From Betaproteobacteria bacterium (GTDB lineage: Bacteria > Pseudomonadota > Gammaproteobacteria > Burkholderiales > Usitatibacteraceae), in contig JADJEZ010000010.1 in the NCBI GenBank assembly GCA_016708825.1, forward strand, positions 1 through 64,000: a DNA stretch of 64,000 nucleotides, given 5' to 3'. Position numbers and translations under genes: made by a program. Below, piece after piece: positions 47,989 to 56,568 of this stretch; position 1 is the first letter of the stretch; each line of letters starts with the position of its first letter. The notes below the pieces were generated by a model. It worked only from the letters and a program-made list of their open reading frames with translations, was not told the origin of the DNA and made no database searches.

Positions 47989-48192
47989 ATGGCAACCGGC
48001 ATCGTGAAGTGGTTCAACGACTCCAAGGGCTTCGGCTTCATCACCCCGGACGACGGCGGCAAGGATCTCTTCGCCCACCATTCGTCCATCCAGATGGACG
48101 GCTACAAGTCCCTGAAGGAAGCGCAACGCGTGGAGTTCGACGTGCAGGAAGGTCCCAAGGGCCCGGCCGCGGCCAACATCCGCGCGCTCTAG
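47989..48192 (+). CDS. cspA: Cold shock protein, CspA family
   Basis: A 67-aa single-stranded nucleic-acid-binding protein with the OB fold. Both RNA-binding motifs are present: KGFGFITP (RNP1) and DLFAHHSSI (RNP2). A strong ribosome-binding site (gaggaggc) precedes the ATG at 47,989. The 256-bp gap from alaS leaves room for a long 5' leader, common in cold shock genes; I cannot define its promoter. A strong terminator follows. Confidence 0.95.
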   Translation: MATGIVKWFNDSKGFGFITPDDGGKDLFAHHSSIQMDGYKSLKEAQRVEFDVQEGPKGPAAANIRAL

Positions 48193-48232
48193 CCTGGAAC
48201 CGCCGCGCGAGACGCGGCGGGCGAATGACCGA

Positions 48233-48263
48233 AAGGGCCCGGGAAACCGGGCCCTTTTTTTTC
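48233..48263 (+). terminator. Rho-independent terminator of cspA
   Basis: AAGGGCCCGG pairs with CCGGGCCCTT across a GAAA tetraloop and is followed by a run of T. It lies 40 bp past the cspA stop. On the other strand it also sits beyond the recX end. Confidence 0.92.
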
Positions 48264-48290
48264 ATGCCGCGTGGATACGCGGCACCCGGG

Positions 48291-48764
48291 CTAGGGCTTG
48301 CGGCCGGCCCCGTCGCGAAGCAGCTTCAGTATGGATTCCAGGGCAAATCCCCGGCCTTGAAGGAAGCGGACCTGGCGGGATTTTTCCCTTGCGTCGCGGG
48401 GCAGGCAGCCGAACCGGCTTCGCCACGCAGCTTCCAGGGCCTCGCCCTCGCCGGCCCGCGAGCGCAGGAGCGCCTGCGCGATCGCCTCCGGCTCGATGCC
48501 CTTCTCGCGCAGGTGATGCGCGATCTTCAGGGGCCCGAACCGGCGCGATTTCGCGCGCACCGCCTGTTCGACGAAGCGCTCCTCGGAAAGCCATCCGCGC
48601 TTCGTGAAGTCGTCGAGGAGCGCCTCGAGGTCGAGGCCCTCCTGCGCATGGGGTGCGAGCTTTCGCCGCAGCTCCGCCCGCGAATGCTCGCGGCGGGCCA
48701 GCAGCCTCAGCGCACGCGCGCGAAGGGGTTCATCGACCGCGGCGACAGTAAATCCCCAGGCCAT
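48291..48764 (-). CDS. recX: RecX family regulator of RecA
   Basis: RecX binds RecA filaments and limits their activity. The 157-aa protein is made of three-helix repeats, with RALRLLARREHSRAELRRKL at the start and EALLDDFTKRGWLSEERFV and KARRFGPLKI-like segments (AKSRRFGPLKIAHHLREKG) following, all typical of the family. The ATG at 48,764 is preferred because it gives the family's N-terminus; an earlier start would enter recA. It lies 34 bp downstream of recA on the same strand, the usual recA-recX arrangement. Confidence 0.92.
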   Translation of the reverse strand: MAWGFTVAAVDEPLRARALRLLARREHSRAELRRKLAPHAQEGLDLEALLDDFTKRGWLSEERFVEQAVRAKSRRFGPLKIAHHLREKGIEPEAIAQALLRSRAGEGEALEAAWRSRFGCLPRDAREKSRQVRFLQGRGFALESILKLLRDGAGRKP

Positions 48765-48798
48765 GGACGGAATGCTTCGCGTCCCGTAGCCAGCAGGA

Positions 48799-49884
<1,086 letters not shown>

Positions 49885-49933
49885 TGGAATTATCCCATAT
49901 CGGTAAGGTTGAACTTTCCGCCCAGGGCCCGTC

Positions 49934-50530
49934 TCAGCGCGTGCTGCGCACCAAACCCGCCATCACACCGAAAATTTCCAGGCGCCCACGGGGGCGAATG
50001 ACCGGGAAGGCTTTGTTCGCGGGCTTCAGGACGAACGTGCCCTTTTCTCGGTCCAGGTACTTCACGGTGAATTCGTTGTCCACGATCGCGACGACGATCT
50101 CGCCGACGTTCGCGTTGGGTTGCTGCTCGACGACGATCAGGTCGCCGTCGTGGATGCCGGCGTCGATCATCGACTCGCCCTTCACGCGCACCAGGCTCGT
50201 CTTCGACGGCACGCGGATGAGGTAGTCGTCGATGGTGACGAGGTCGTAGCCGTCGGCGAGCGCCGGGTTGGGCAGGCCCGCCTGGACGGTGTCGTGCGCG
50301 AGCCGCCGCTCGAAGAACCGGGCGCCGGGCTTCAACTGCCGGTCAGGAGTCCAGTCCAGGAAGCCCGCTTCCTCGAAGCGGCGCACGCACTCGGACACCC
50401 ACGACTTCGCGGAGATCCCCCACAGGGTGGCGAGCACCGAGTAGGAGGGGATCACCTTGTGCTCGGCGTAGTAGTCCTGGAGCTTCTCCAGGTACGCCGG
50501 GTCGAGGGGCTGGTGGTTCTTCAACGCCAT
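49934..50530 (-). CDS. lexA: LexA-type SOS repressor, atypical N-terminus
   Basis: A 198-aa repressor that self-cleaves when RecA is active. The C-terminal S24 peptidase half has the catalytic serine in RVKGESMIDAGI (about residue 118) and the lysine in IVDNEFTVKYL (about residue 154). The cleavable Ala-Gly bond is probably in TVQAGLPNP (about residues 81-83). The DNA-binding half (about 1-70) is a winged-helix but its sequence departs from the standard LexA opening, and there is no clear canonical recognition helix. It is upstream of recA by 49 bp on the same strand. Two GAAC-N4-GTTC dyads lie directly upstream. Confidence 0.87.
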   Translation of the reverse strand: MALKNHQPLDPAYLEKLQDYYAEHKVIPSYSVLATLWGISAKSWVSECVRRFEEAGFLDWTPDRQLKPGARFFERRLAHDTVQAGLPNPALADGYDLVTIDDYLIRVPSKTSLVRVKGESMIDAGIHDGDLIVVEQQPNANVGEIVVAIVDNEFTVKYLDREKGTFVLKPANKAFPVIRPRGRLEIFGVMAGLVRSTR

Positions 50531-50550
50531 GGGCGGGCAAATGGTGGACA

Positions 50551-50562
50551 GAACGATTGTTC
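50551..50562. promoter_or_regulatory. Putative LexA operator 1, GAAC-N4-GTTC
   Basis: GAACGATTGTTC lies 21 bp upstream of the lexA ATG. The GAAC-N4-GTTC pattern is like the Bacillus/Actinobacteria SOS box (CGAAC-N4-GTTCG), not the CTGT-N8-ACAG box of most proteobacteria. Its position suggests lexA autoregulation. Confidence 0.7.
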
Positions 50563-50571
50563 GGTAAATTA

Positions 50572-50587
50572 CAGAACGATCGTTCTG
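50572..50587. promoter_or_regulatory. Putative LexA operator 2, perfect 16-bp palindrome
   Basis: CAGAACGATCGTTCTG is a perfect dyad containing GAAC-GATC-GTTC. Its centre is 23 bp from that of operator 1, about two helical turns, so two repressor dimers could bind the same face. It lies in the lexA-pncC gap. Confidence 0.75.
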
Positions 50588-50671
50588 GTGTCAAGCGGTC
50601 CGGAAGCGTCGGGCGGGAGAAAGGGCCGAAGGGTTCAAGCCTGCATGCCCGGGATCGCGAAATGCTTTTCT

Positions 50672-51163
50672 TCACTCCTTCGGCGCGACCAGTGCTACGA
50701 GCCCCTTCAGCGCCTCGAGCACGGCCTGCTGGCGCACCGCCGCGCGGTCGCCGCCGAAGATCTCGAACTTCGCCCGGACCTCGCCTTCCAGGGAGGCCCA
50801 CGCGAACCAGACGAGGCCCACGGGCTTCGAAGGGCTGCCGCCGCCGGGTCCCGCCACCCCGGTGACCGCAACCGCGAAATCGGCGTCGCTCTGGTGGAGC
50901 GCGCCGACGGCCATTTCGCGGGCCACTGCCTCCGACACCGCACCGTGGGAGCCGATGGTCTCCTGCTTCACGCCCAGCAGGTCGACCTTTGCCGCATCGG
51001 AATAGGTGACGAATCCCCGGTCGAACCAGGCGGTGCTGCCCGCCGTGCGCGTGATCGCCTCCCCTACGCCACCACCGGTGCAGGATTCCGCGGTGGCAAT
51101 GGAGGCCTTGGCCGGAAGGCAGGCTTCGCCCAGTTGGCGGGAAGCCAGGTCGATCTCGTTCAT
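50672..51163 (-). CDS. pncC: CinA C-terminal domain protein, nicotinamide-nucleotide amidohydrolase
   Basis: PncC deamidates NMN in pyridine-nucleotide salvage. The 163-aa protein is the stand-alone amidase domain: ATAESCTGGGVGEAIT (catalytic Ser/Thr region), FDRGFVTYSDAAKVDLLGV and VAVTGVAGPGGGSPSKPVGLVW are all conserved. The ATG at 51,163 overlaps the acetyltransferase stop by 4 bp. lexA follows on the same strand after a 141-bp gap that contains the operators. Confidence 0.93.
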   Translation of the reverse strand: MNEIDLASRQLGEACLPAKASIATAESCTGGGVGEAITRTAGSTAWFDRGFVTYSDAAKVDLLGVKQETIGSHGAVSEAVAREMAVGALHQSDADFAVAVTGVAGPGGGSPSKPVGLVWFAWASLEGEVRAKFEIFGGDRAAVRQQAVLEALKGLVALVAPKE

Positions 51164-51906
51164 TGCGTGTCCCCCGGCCGTCCGCGGTACCAGTAGCGGT
51201 AGGCCAATTCGAAGCCGAAATCCCGGTAGAGCGCGATGGCCGGGGCGTTCTCCGCCTCGACCTGGAGATAGGACTGCCGCGCACCCCGCTCCCACGACCA
51301 TCGTAGCAGCGCGGCCACCACGGAGCGCGCCAGCCCGCGCCGGCGCTCACCTTCGCGCGTCACCACGTCGAAGAGACCCGCATGCCCGTCCTCGAGGATT
51401 GCGAGGCCCGCGGCGAGGGGAATGCCCGCCTCGAGCAGGGCCACCGGTTGCATCTCCAGCGGCAGCGCCGAAAGGCGCGCCAGATGGGCGCCGCGGTGCG
51501 CGATCGCCGATCTGCGAAGCTCCCCCACCATGTCGAACCATTCCTCCAGGCGGGGATTCGCGACCTCGGGACCCGCAAGCCGGGCCGGGCTCGAGGCGGC
51601 GCCCTGCACCTCGGTCGGACTGAACGACTCGTAGCCCATCGCCTCGAGAACCTTGTCGAGTCGTGGCGGGTCCGTATGCACCGAGATCCGGAAGATGGCG
51701 GCGAGGCCGCGCTCGCCGTAGACGCGCTCGCAATGGGCGATCTTCTCCTCGAGCGGCAGGCGCGAGGGGTAGACCGCATTGACCGAGCGGGCACGCTTCG
51801 CCTTCCCGGGCGAGAAGCGCAGCAGCCAGCCGTCGTAGAGAAGCTGCCCCGGCGGCGCGGACGAGTTGAGCGTGAGCTCCTCGAGGCGCCGCGGGTCGAC
51901 CGCCAT
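51160..51906 (-). CDS. GNAT family N-acetyltransferase
   Basis: A 248-aa acetyltransferase. The C-terminal GNAT domain (about residues 150-240) shows the acetyl-CoA loop as RREGERRRGLARSVV and the final ENAPAIALYRDFGFELAYRYWY motif. The N-terminal half (opening LEELTLNSSAPPGQLLYDGWLLRFS) is typical of a two-part GNAT group. The substrate is unknown. The ATG is 5 bp downstream of ugpC's stop on the same strand, and the stop overlaps pncC, which ties the ugp and pncC genes into one directional run. Confidence 0.87.
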   Translation of the reverse strand: MAVDPRRLEELTLNSSAPPGQLLYDGWLLRFSPGKAKRARSVNAVYPSRLPLEEKIAHCERVYGERGLAAIFRISVHTDPPRLDKVLEAMGYESFSPTEVQGAASSPARLAGPEVANPRLEEWFDMVGELRRSAIAHRGAHLARLSALPLEMQPVALLEAGIPLAAGLAILEDGHAGLFDVVTREGERRRGLARSVVAALLRWSWERGARQSYLQVEAENAPAIALYRDFGFELAYRYWYRGRPGDTQ

Positions 51907-51911
51907 CCGGC

Positions 51912-52979
51912 TCAGGCGCCCAGCCGCTTGCCGGTGCCGGTATCGAAGAAGTAAGCCTTTCCGGGAAGGACCGAGACCTCGAATTCGCTGCCCGCCCGGG
52001 GCGTCGAATGGCCTTCGATGCGCACGACCAGGTGCGAACCGTTGAAGCCCGCGTGCAGCAGCGAATCCGCGCCCAGTGCCTCGACGGTGTCCACGCGCAG
52101 CTTGAATCGGGGGCCGCCGCCGTCGCCGGCCACGAAGTGCTCGGGGCGCACGCCCACGGTCACCTGCTCGCCTGCGGAGCCGCGGATTTCCGGCGGGAGG
52201 GGCACCACCAGCCCTTCCCCGACCTCGACGCCGTCGCCTGAGCGCAGGCCGGGAAGGAAGTTCATGGACGGGGAGCCGATGAAGCCGGCCACGAAGAGCG
52301 AGGCCGGGTTGTCGTAGACCTCGAGCGGCGCGCCGATCTGCTCCACCACGCCCGCGTTGATGACGATCATGCGGTTGGCGAGCGTCATCGCCTCGACCTG
52401 GTCGTGGGTCACGTAGACGCTGGTGGTGCGAAGCTCCCGGTGCAGCTTCTGGATCTCCAGGCGCATCTGCACGCGCAGCTTCGCGTCGAGGTTGGAGAGC
52501 GGCTCGTCGAACAGGAACGCCGCCGGCTCGCGCACGATGGCGCGGCCCATGGCCACGCGCTGGCGTTGCCCGCCCGAAAGCTCGCGGGGCTTTCGCTTCA
52601 GGTACTGGCCGAGCTCCAGGATCTTGGCGGCACGCTGCACGCGGCGCTCGATGTCGTCCTTGGCGAGCTTCCTGATCTTGAGCCCGTAGGCCATGTTGTC
52701 GTACACGCTCATGTGCGGGTAGAGCGCGTAGTTCTGGAACACCATCGCGATGTTCCGATCCTTCGGCTCGACCTCGTTCACGCGCTTGCCGGCGATGCGG
52801 ATCTCCCCCGTGGTCGACGTCTCCAGGCCCGCGATCATGCGAAGGATCGTGGACTTGCCGCAGCCCGAGGGCCCGACCATCACGACGAACTCGCCATCGT
52901 TGATCGTGATATCCGTGGTGTGGATCACCTCGGTCTTGCCGAAGCTCTTGGTTACGCCCTGAAGGCTGATTTCCGCCAT
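51912..52979 (-). CDS. ugpC: sn-Glycerol-3-phosphate ABC transporter ATP-binding protein
   Basis: The 355-aa ATPase of the glycerol-3-phosphate importer, MalK-type. Walker A GPSGCGKST, Q-loop VFQNYALYPHMSVYDNMAYGL, signature LSGGQRQRVAMGRA, Walker B AFLFDEPLSNLD and the switch His in YVTHDQVEAMTLANR are all visible. Residues about 240-355 are the C-terminal regulatory (TOBE/OB) domain. The ATG at 52,979 lies 30 bp after the ugpE stop. It completes ugpB-A-E-C on one strand. Confidence 0.95.
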   Translation of the reverse strand: MAEISLQGVTKSFGKTEVIHTTDITINDGEFVVMVGPSGCGKSTILRMIAGLETSTTGEIRIAGKRVNEVEPKDRNIAMVFQNYALYPHMSVYDNMAYGLKIRKLAKDDIERRVQRAAKILELGQYLKRKPRELSGGQRQRVAMGRAIVREPAAFLFDEPLSNLDAKLRVQMRLEIQKLHRELRTTSVYVTHDQVEAMTLANRMIVINAGVVEQIGAPLEVYDNPASLFVAGFIGSPSMNFLPGLRSGDGVEVGEGLVVPLPPEIRGSAGEQVTVGVRPEHFVAGDGGGPRFKLRVDTVEALGADSLLHAGFNGSHLVVRIEGHSTPRAGSEFEVSVLPGKAYFFDTGTGKRLGA

Positions 52980-53009
52980 AAGTCCTTCGCTTCCCTCGTT
53001 CGCGTATCG

Positions 53010-53858
53010 CTACTTCTCGGTTTCGACCAGGCCCTTCACGAACCACTTCTGCATCAGCACCACGACCAGCGCCGGCGGCATGAGCGCCATCATCGCCGTG
53101 GCCATGATGAGGTGCCACTCGTTCGAGGCGTCCCCGCCCGCGATCATCCGCTTGATGCCGATCACCACCGTGTACATCGACTCCGAAGTCGTGATGAGCA
53201 GGGGCCAGAGGTACTGGTTCCAGCCGTAGATGAAGAGGATCACGAAGAGCGCGGCCATGTGCGTCTTCGACAGCGGCAGCACCACGTCGATGAAGAAGCG
53301 CACGGGACCGGCGCCATCGATGCGCGCGGCCTCCGCCAGCTCGTCGGGAATCGTCATGAAGAACTGGCGGAAGAGGAACGTCGCCGTGGCCGATGCGATC
53401 AGCGGCAGGGCAAGGCCCACGTGGGTATTGAGGATGCCCAGATCCGAGGCCACCTTGAAGGTGGGGATGATGCGCACTTCCACCGGCAGCATCAGCGTGA
53501 CGAAGACGCTCCAGAAGAAGAAGGACCGGCCGGGGAAGCGGAAATAGACGATCGCAAAAGCAGAGAGGATGGAGATCGCGATCTTTCCGGTCGCGATCGA
53601 CAGCGCCATGATCAGGCTGTTCACGAGCATCGTCGATACCGGCGCCGAGGAGCCCTTCTCCGAGCCCGCGGTCAGCACCTGCGTGTAGTTGGCGAGGAAA
53701 TGATCCCCGGGCCACAGCGGCATCGGGACGGTCACGATCTGCTCGAAGGTGAGCGTCGAGGCGACGAACGTCACCCACAGCGGGAACGCGACCAGCAGCA
53801 CTCCCGTGATGAGTACCGCGTGCGCCAGTACGTCCCGGACGGGCCTGTTTTCTACCAT
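53010..53858 (-). CDS. ugpE: sn-Glycerol-3-phosphate ABC transporter permease UgpE
   Basis: A 282-aa inner-membrane permease, MalG-like. Six hydrophobic segments are predictable, starting with VLAHAVLITGVLLVAFPLWV. The EAA loop, DELAEAARIDGAGPVRFFIDVVLPLSK, contacts the UgpC ATPase. The sequence WNQYLWPLLITTSESMYTVVIG is diagnostic of UgpE. It lies 33 bp after ugpA. Confidence 0.95.
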   Translation of the reverse strand: MVENRPVRDVLAHAVLITGVLLVAFPLWVTFVASTLTFEQIVTVPMPLWPGDHFLANYTQVLTAGSEKGSSAPVSTMLVNSLIMALSIATGKIAISILSAFAIVYFRFPGRSFFFWSVFVTLMLPVEVRIIPTFKVASDLGILNTHVGLALPLIASATATFLFRQFFMTIPDELAEAARIDGAGPVRFFIDVVLPLSKTHMAALFVILFIYGWNQYLWPLLITTSESMYTVVIGIKRMIAGGDASNEWHLIMATAMMALMPPALVVVLMQKWFVKGLVETEK

Positions 53859-53891
53859 TTCGTTTCCCGGCGGCGCATGCGCTTGGCCATG

Positions 53892-54773
53892 CTAGTACTG
53901 GACCCTGCGCTCGATGTAGCGGAACTGGATGACCGTGAGCGTGACCACGATGGCCATGAGGATCACCGACTGCGCCGACGAGCCCCCGAGGTCCGCGGCC
54001 TTCACGCCGTCGTAGTAGACCTTGTAGACGAGGATCTTCGTGGCGTCGCCCGGCCCGCCTTCCGTGGTCGCGTCGATCACGCCGAAGGTGTCGAAGAACG
54101 AGTAGATGATGTTCATCACCAGCAGGAAGAACGTCGTCGGCGACAGCAGCGGGAAGACGATCGTCCAGAAGCGCCGGAACGGCCCCGCTCCGTCGATCGC
54201 GGCGGCCTCCAGCAGCGACTTCGGGATCGACTGCAGGCCCGCGAGGAAGAAGAGGAAGTTGTAGCTGATCTGCTTCCACACCGAGGCCACCACCACGAGG
54301 AGCATGGCCTGCTCGGAATTGATGATCCAGTTCCAGTCGACGCCGAGCTTCTTCAGGAAGTAGGTGACGATGCCGATGGACGGCGCGAAGATGAAAGCCC
54401 AGAGCACGCCGGCGATGGCGGGGGCCACCGCGTACGGCCAGATGAGGAAGGTCTTGTAGGCGAGCGCTCCGCGCACGACCGAGTCGGCCATCGTCGCGAG
54501 AACGAGGGAGATGACGATCCCGGAGGTCGCGACCATGACGCTGAAGAAGGCAGTCACGCGAAACGACGACAGGTAGTGCGAATCCTTGAAGAGATAGATG
54601 TAGTTCTCGAACCAGACGAACTTCGACGTCAGCCCGAACGCGTCCTGCACCTGGAACGAGTAGTAGACCGCCTGCGCCGCGGGCCAGAAGAAGAACAGGA
54701 CCGTGATCGTGATCTGCGGGAGCAGGAGCACGTACGGAAGCCAGGCCGACTTGAAGACGACGCGCTTTTCCAT
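53892..54773 (-). CDS. ugpA: sn-Glycerol-3-phosphate ABC transporter permease UgpA
   Basis: A 293-aa inner-membrane permease, MalF-like. It opens with SAWLPYVLLLPQITITVLFFFWPA as its first membrane helix and has a conserved EAA loop (LLEAAAIDGAGPFRRFWTIVFPLL). The segment DAFGLTSKFVWFENYIYLFKD is typical of UgpA. It lies 52 bp after ugpB, with an intervening hairpin that probably sets the relative yield of binding protein. Confidence 0.95.
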   Translation of the reverse strand: MEKRVVFKSAWLPYVLLLPQITITVLFFFWPAAQAVYYSFQVQDAFGLTSKFVWFENYIYLFKDSHYLSSFRVTAFFSVMVATSGIVISLVLATMADSVVRGALAYKTFLIWPYAVAPAIAGVLWAFIFAPSIGIVTYFLKKLGVDWNWIINSEQAMLLVVVASVWKQISYNFLFFLAGLQSIPKSLLEAAAIDGAGPFRRFWTIVFPLLSPTTFFLLVMNIIYSFFDTFGVIDATTEGGPGDATKILVYKVYYDGVKAADLGGSSAQSVILMAIVVTLTVIQFRYIERRVQY

Positions 54774-54788
54774 GGCAGGGATTGAGAA

Positions 54789-54810
54789 AGGGGGCCCTCG
54801 CGGGCCCCCT
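54789..54810 (-). terminator. Intercistronic hairpin between ugpB and ugpA
   Basis: AGGGGGCCC pairs with GGGCCCCCT (nine base pairs) across a four-base loop. The following minus-strand sequence, CTTTCTCAA, is only mildly T-rich, so it is likely a weak or partial terminator or mRNA stabiliser. Such elements commonly raise binding-protein levels relative to permeases. Confidence 0.6.
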
Positions 54811-54825
54811 AGCCGGTCGGTTCGA

Positions 54826-56139
54826 TCAGCCCTTGTTGGCGGCCTCGAACTTGCGAAGGATATCGTTGCCGCGCTTGACGGCCTCGTCCATCGCGGATTT
54901 CGCGTCCTTCTTGCCCATGATCACGGCTTCCATCTCCTCCTCGATCACCTCGCGGCCCTGGACGAAGTTGCCGAACCGAAGGCCCTTGGAGTTGGCTGTC
55001 GGCGGCTTGTTCATGAGCTGCTTGATGGCGATGTCGGCGCCCGGGTTCTTGTCGTAGAAACCGGACTTGCGCGTCAGGTCGTAGGCCGCCTTGGTGATCG
55101 GCACGTAGCCGGTGCCGATGTGCCATTCCATCTGGATTTCCGGCTTCGACAGGAAGGCGAAGAATTTGGCGATCCCCTTGTAGGCGTTGTTGGTCTTGCC
55201 ACCCATCACCCAGAGCGAGGCTCCCCCGATGATCGAGTTCTGCGGGGCGCCCTTCACGTCATCGTGATAGGGAATCATGTTCACCGACCAGTCGAACTTG
55301 GCGGTGCGGCGGATGTTGGCCTGCGCGCCGGTGGACGAAGTGAGCATCGCGCATTCGCCGCTCGCGAACTTGGCCTCGGCCTGGTTCCTGCGCCCGGCGT
55401 ACGTGAGCAGCCCCTTCTTCGCCATGTCGCCCAGCATCGCCACGTGACGCACATGAAGCGGGGAGTTCACCTGGAACGCGGTGTCGATGCCGGCCATGCC
55501 GTTTTCCTTCGTCCCGATGGGCACGTTGTGCCAGGCGGAGAAGTTCTCGATGTGCATCCAGGACGGCCAGCCGGAGGTGTAGACGCACTGCTGCCCCGCG
55601 GCCTTCAGCTTCTCGGCGGCGGCGAGGAATTCCTTCCAGGTCTTGGGCGCCTTTTCGGTGTCCAGCCCGGCCTTCTTGTACGCGTCCTTGTTGATGTAGA
55701 ACACGACGGTCGAGCTGTTGAACGGGAAGGACAGCATGTTGCCCTGGCTGTCGGAGTAGTAGCCCGAGACGGGGCCGATGTAGGCCTTCGGGTCGAAGGG
55801 CTCGTCGGCGTCCTTCATGAGCTTGTAGACCGGCACGACCGCGCCCTTGCCGGCCATCATCGTGGCGGTCCCGACCTCGAAGACCTGCACGATGTGCGGC
55901 GCGTTGCCGGCGCGGTAGGCGGCGATGGCCGCGGTCATCGACTCCGGATAGCTGCCCTTGTAGCTCGGCACGACCTTGTAGGCCGTCTGGCTGGCGTTGA
56001 ACTTGTTGGCGAGTTCGTTCACCTTGTCGCCGAGGGCGCCGCCCATCGAATGCCACCACTGGATTTCGGTCTGGGCCTGCGCGCCGGAAACGGAAAAGGC
56101 AGTCGCAAGGGCGGCCACCAGCAGGAATTTGCGGTTCAT
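54826..56139 (-). CDS. ugpB: sn-Glycerol-3-phosphate-binding protein UgpB
   Basis: The 437-aa periplasmic binding protein. A signal peptide, RKFLLVAALATAFSVSGAQA, is followed by the type 1 family opening TEIQWWHSMGGALGDKVNEL. Conserved segments such as GTATMMAGKGAVVPVYKLMKD and GGASLWVMGGKTN support UgpB. The ATG at 56,139 has GGAG 9 nt upstream, so I prefer it over the ATG 15 bp earlier. It is the first ugp gene, after the small beta-grasp gene. Confidence 0.95.
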   Translation of the reverse strand: MNRKFLLVAALATAFSVSGAQAQTEIQWWHSMGGALGDKVNELANKFNASQTAYKVVPSYKGSYPESMTAAIAAYRAGNAPHIVQVFEVGTATMMAGKGAVVPVYKLMKDADEPFDPKAYIGPVSGYYSDSQGNMLSFPFNSSTVVFYINKDAYKKAGLDTEKAPKTWKEFLAAAEKLKAAGQQCVYTSGWPSWMHIENFSAWHNVPIGTKENGMAGIDTAFQVNSPLHVRHVAMLGDMAKKGLLTYAGRRNQAEAKFASGECAMLTSSTGAQANIRRTAKFDWSVNMIPYHDDVKGAPQNSIIGGASLWVMGGKTNNAYKGIAKFFAFLSKPEIQMEWHIGTGYVPITKAAYDLTRKSGFYDKNPGADIAIKQLMNKPPTANSKGLRFGNFVQGREVIEEEMEAVIMGKKDAKSAMDEAVKRGNDILRKFEAANKG

Positions 56140-56307
56140 TGAGCGTTTCTCCATGGATGGGTGTTACGGGTTGACCGGATCGCTCTGGTCCCGGGGCCTG
56201 TCGAAGCGGCCCCGTGGCCGGTTCTTGTCTTCGTCCGCCAATGTTACCCCGGCGCGCGCCCGGTTGCCTCGACGATTTGTGACGCAGCGCAACAAGAGCG
56301 CGGAAAT

Positions 56308-56568
56308 TCAGCCCCCGGAAAGCGCGGCCACCAGCAGGACTTCGTCGCCCTTCGCGAGCGGCAGGCCGAGTGATCGCGCCATATCCCGGTTGACGAAGAT
56401 CTTGATGTGGGCGCGGATCGCGTCCTGCTCGTCGATAACCCGGAAGCGGATGCCCGGGTACTTCCGGTCGAGGTCGACAAGGACCTCGGCGAGCGTGGCG
56501 CCCTCGGCTTCGACCTCCCTCCGCCCTGCGGTGTAGGCCGCCAGCGGGCTCGGCAGGACGACCTTCAC
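56308..56568 (-). CDS. Small beta-grasp protein, MoaD/ThiS-like
   Basis: An 86-aa ubiquitin-like protein. It begins VKVVLPSPLAAYTAG and ends LLVAALSGG, with the C-terminal Gly-Gly that MoaD, ThiS and related sulfur carriers need for thiocarboxylation. Mid-sequence TLAEVLVDLDRKYPGI matches the MoaD-like core. The GTG start overlaps the stop of the BNR-repeat gene (GTGA), so the two are cotranslated. No ThiF/MoeB-type activating enzyme is in the immediate neighbourhood; moaC is 38 kb away. Whether it serves molybdenum cofactor, thiamine or another sulfur pathway is not known. Confidence 0.8.
   Translation of the reverse strand: MKVVLPSPLAAYTAGRREVEAEGATLAEVLVDLDRKYPGIRFRVIDEQDAIRAHIKIFVNRDMARSLGLPLAKGDEVLLVAALSGG

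Noticed and set aside
50531..50600. A canonical CTGT-N8-ACAG LexA box upstream of lexA
   Set aside because: ACAG occurs twice but no CTGT stands at the correct spacing; the dyads present are GAAC-N4-GTTC.
52404..54785. A plus-strand open frame opposite ugpC, ugpE and ugpA
   Set aside because: Three well-conserved transporter genes explain the minus strand; the plus frame is highly charged and repetitive.
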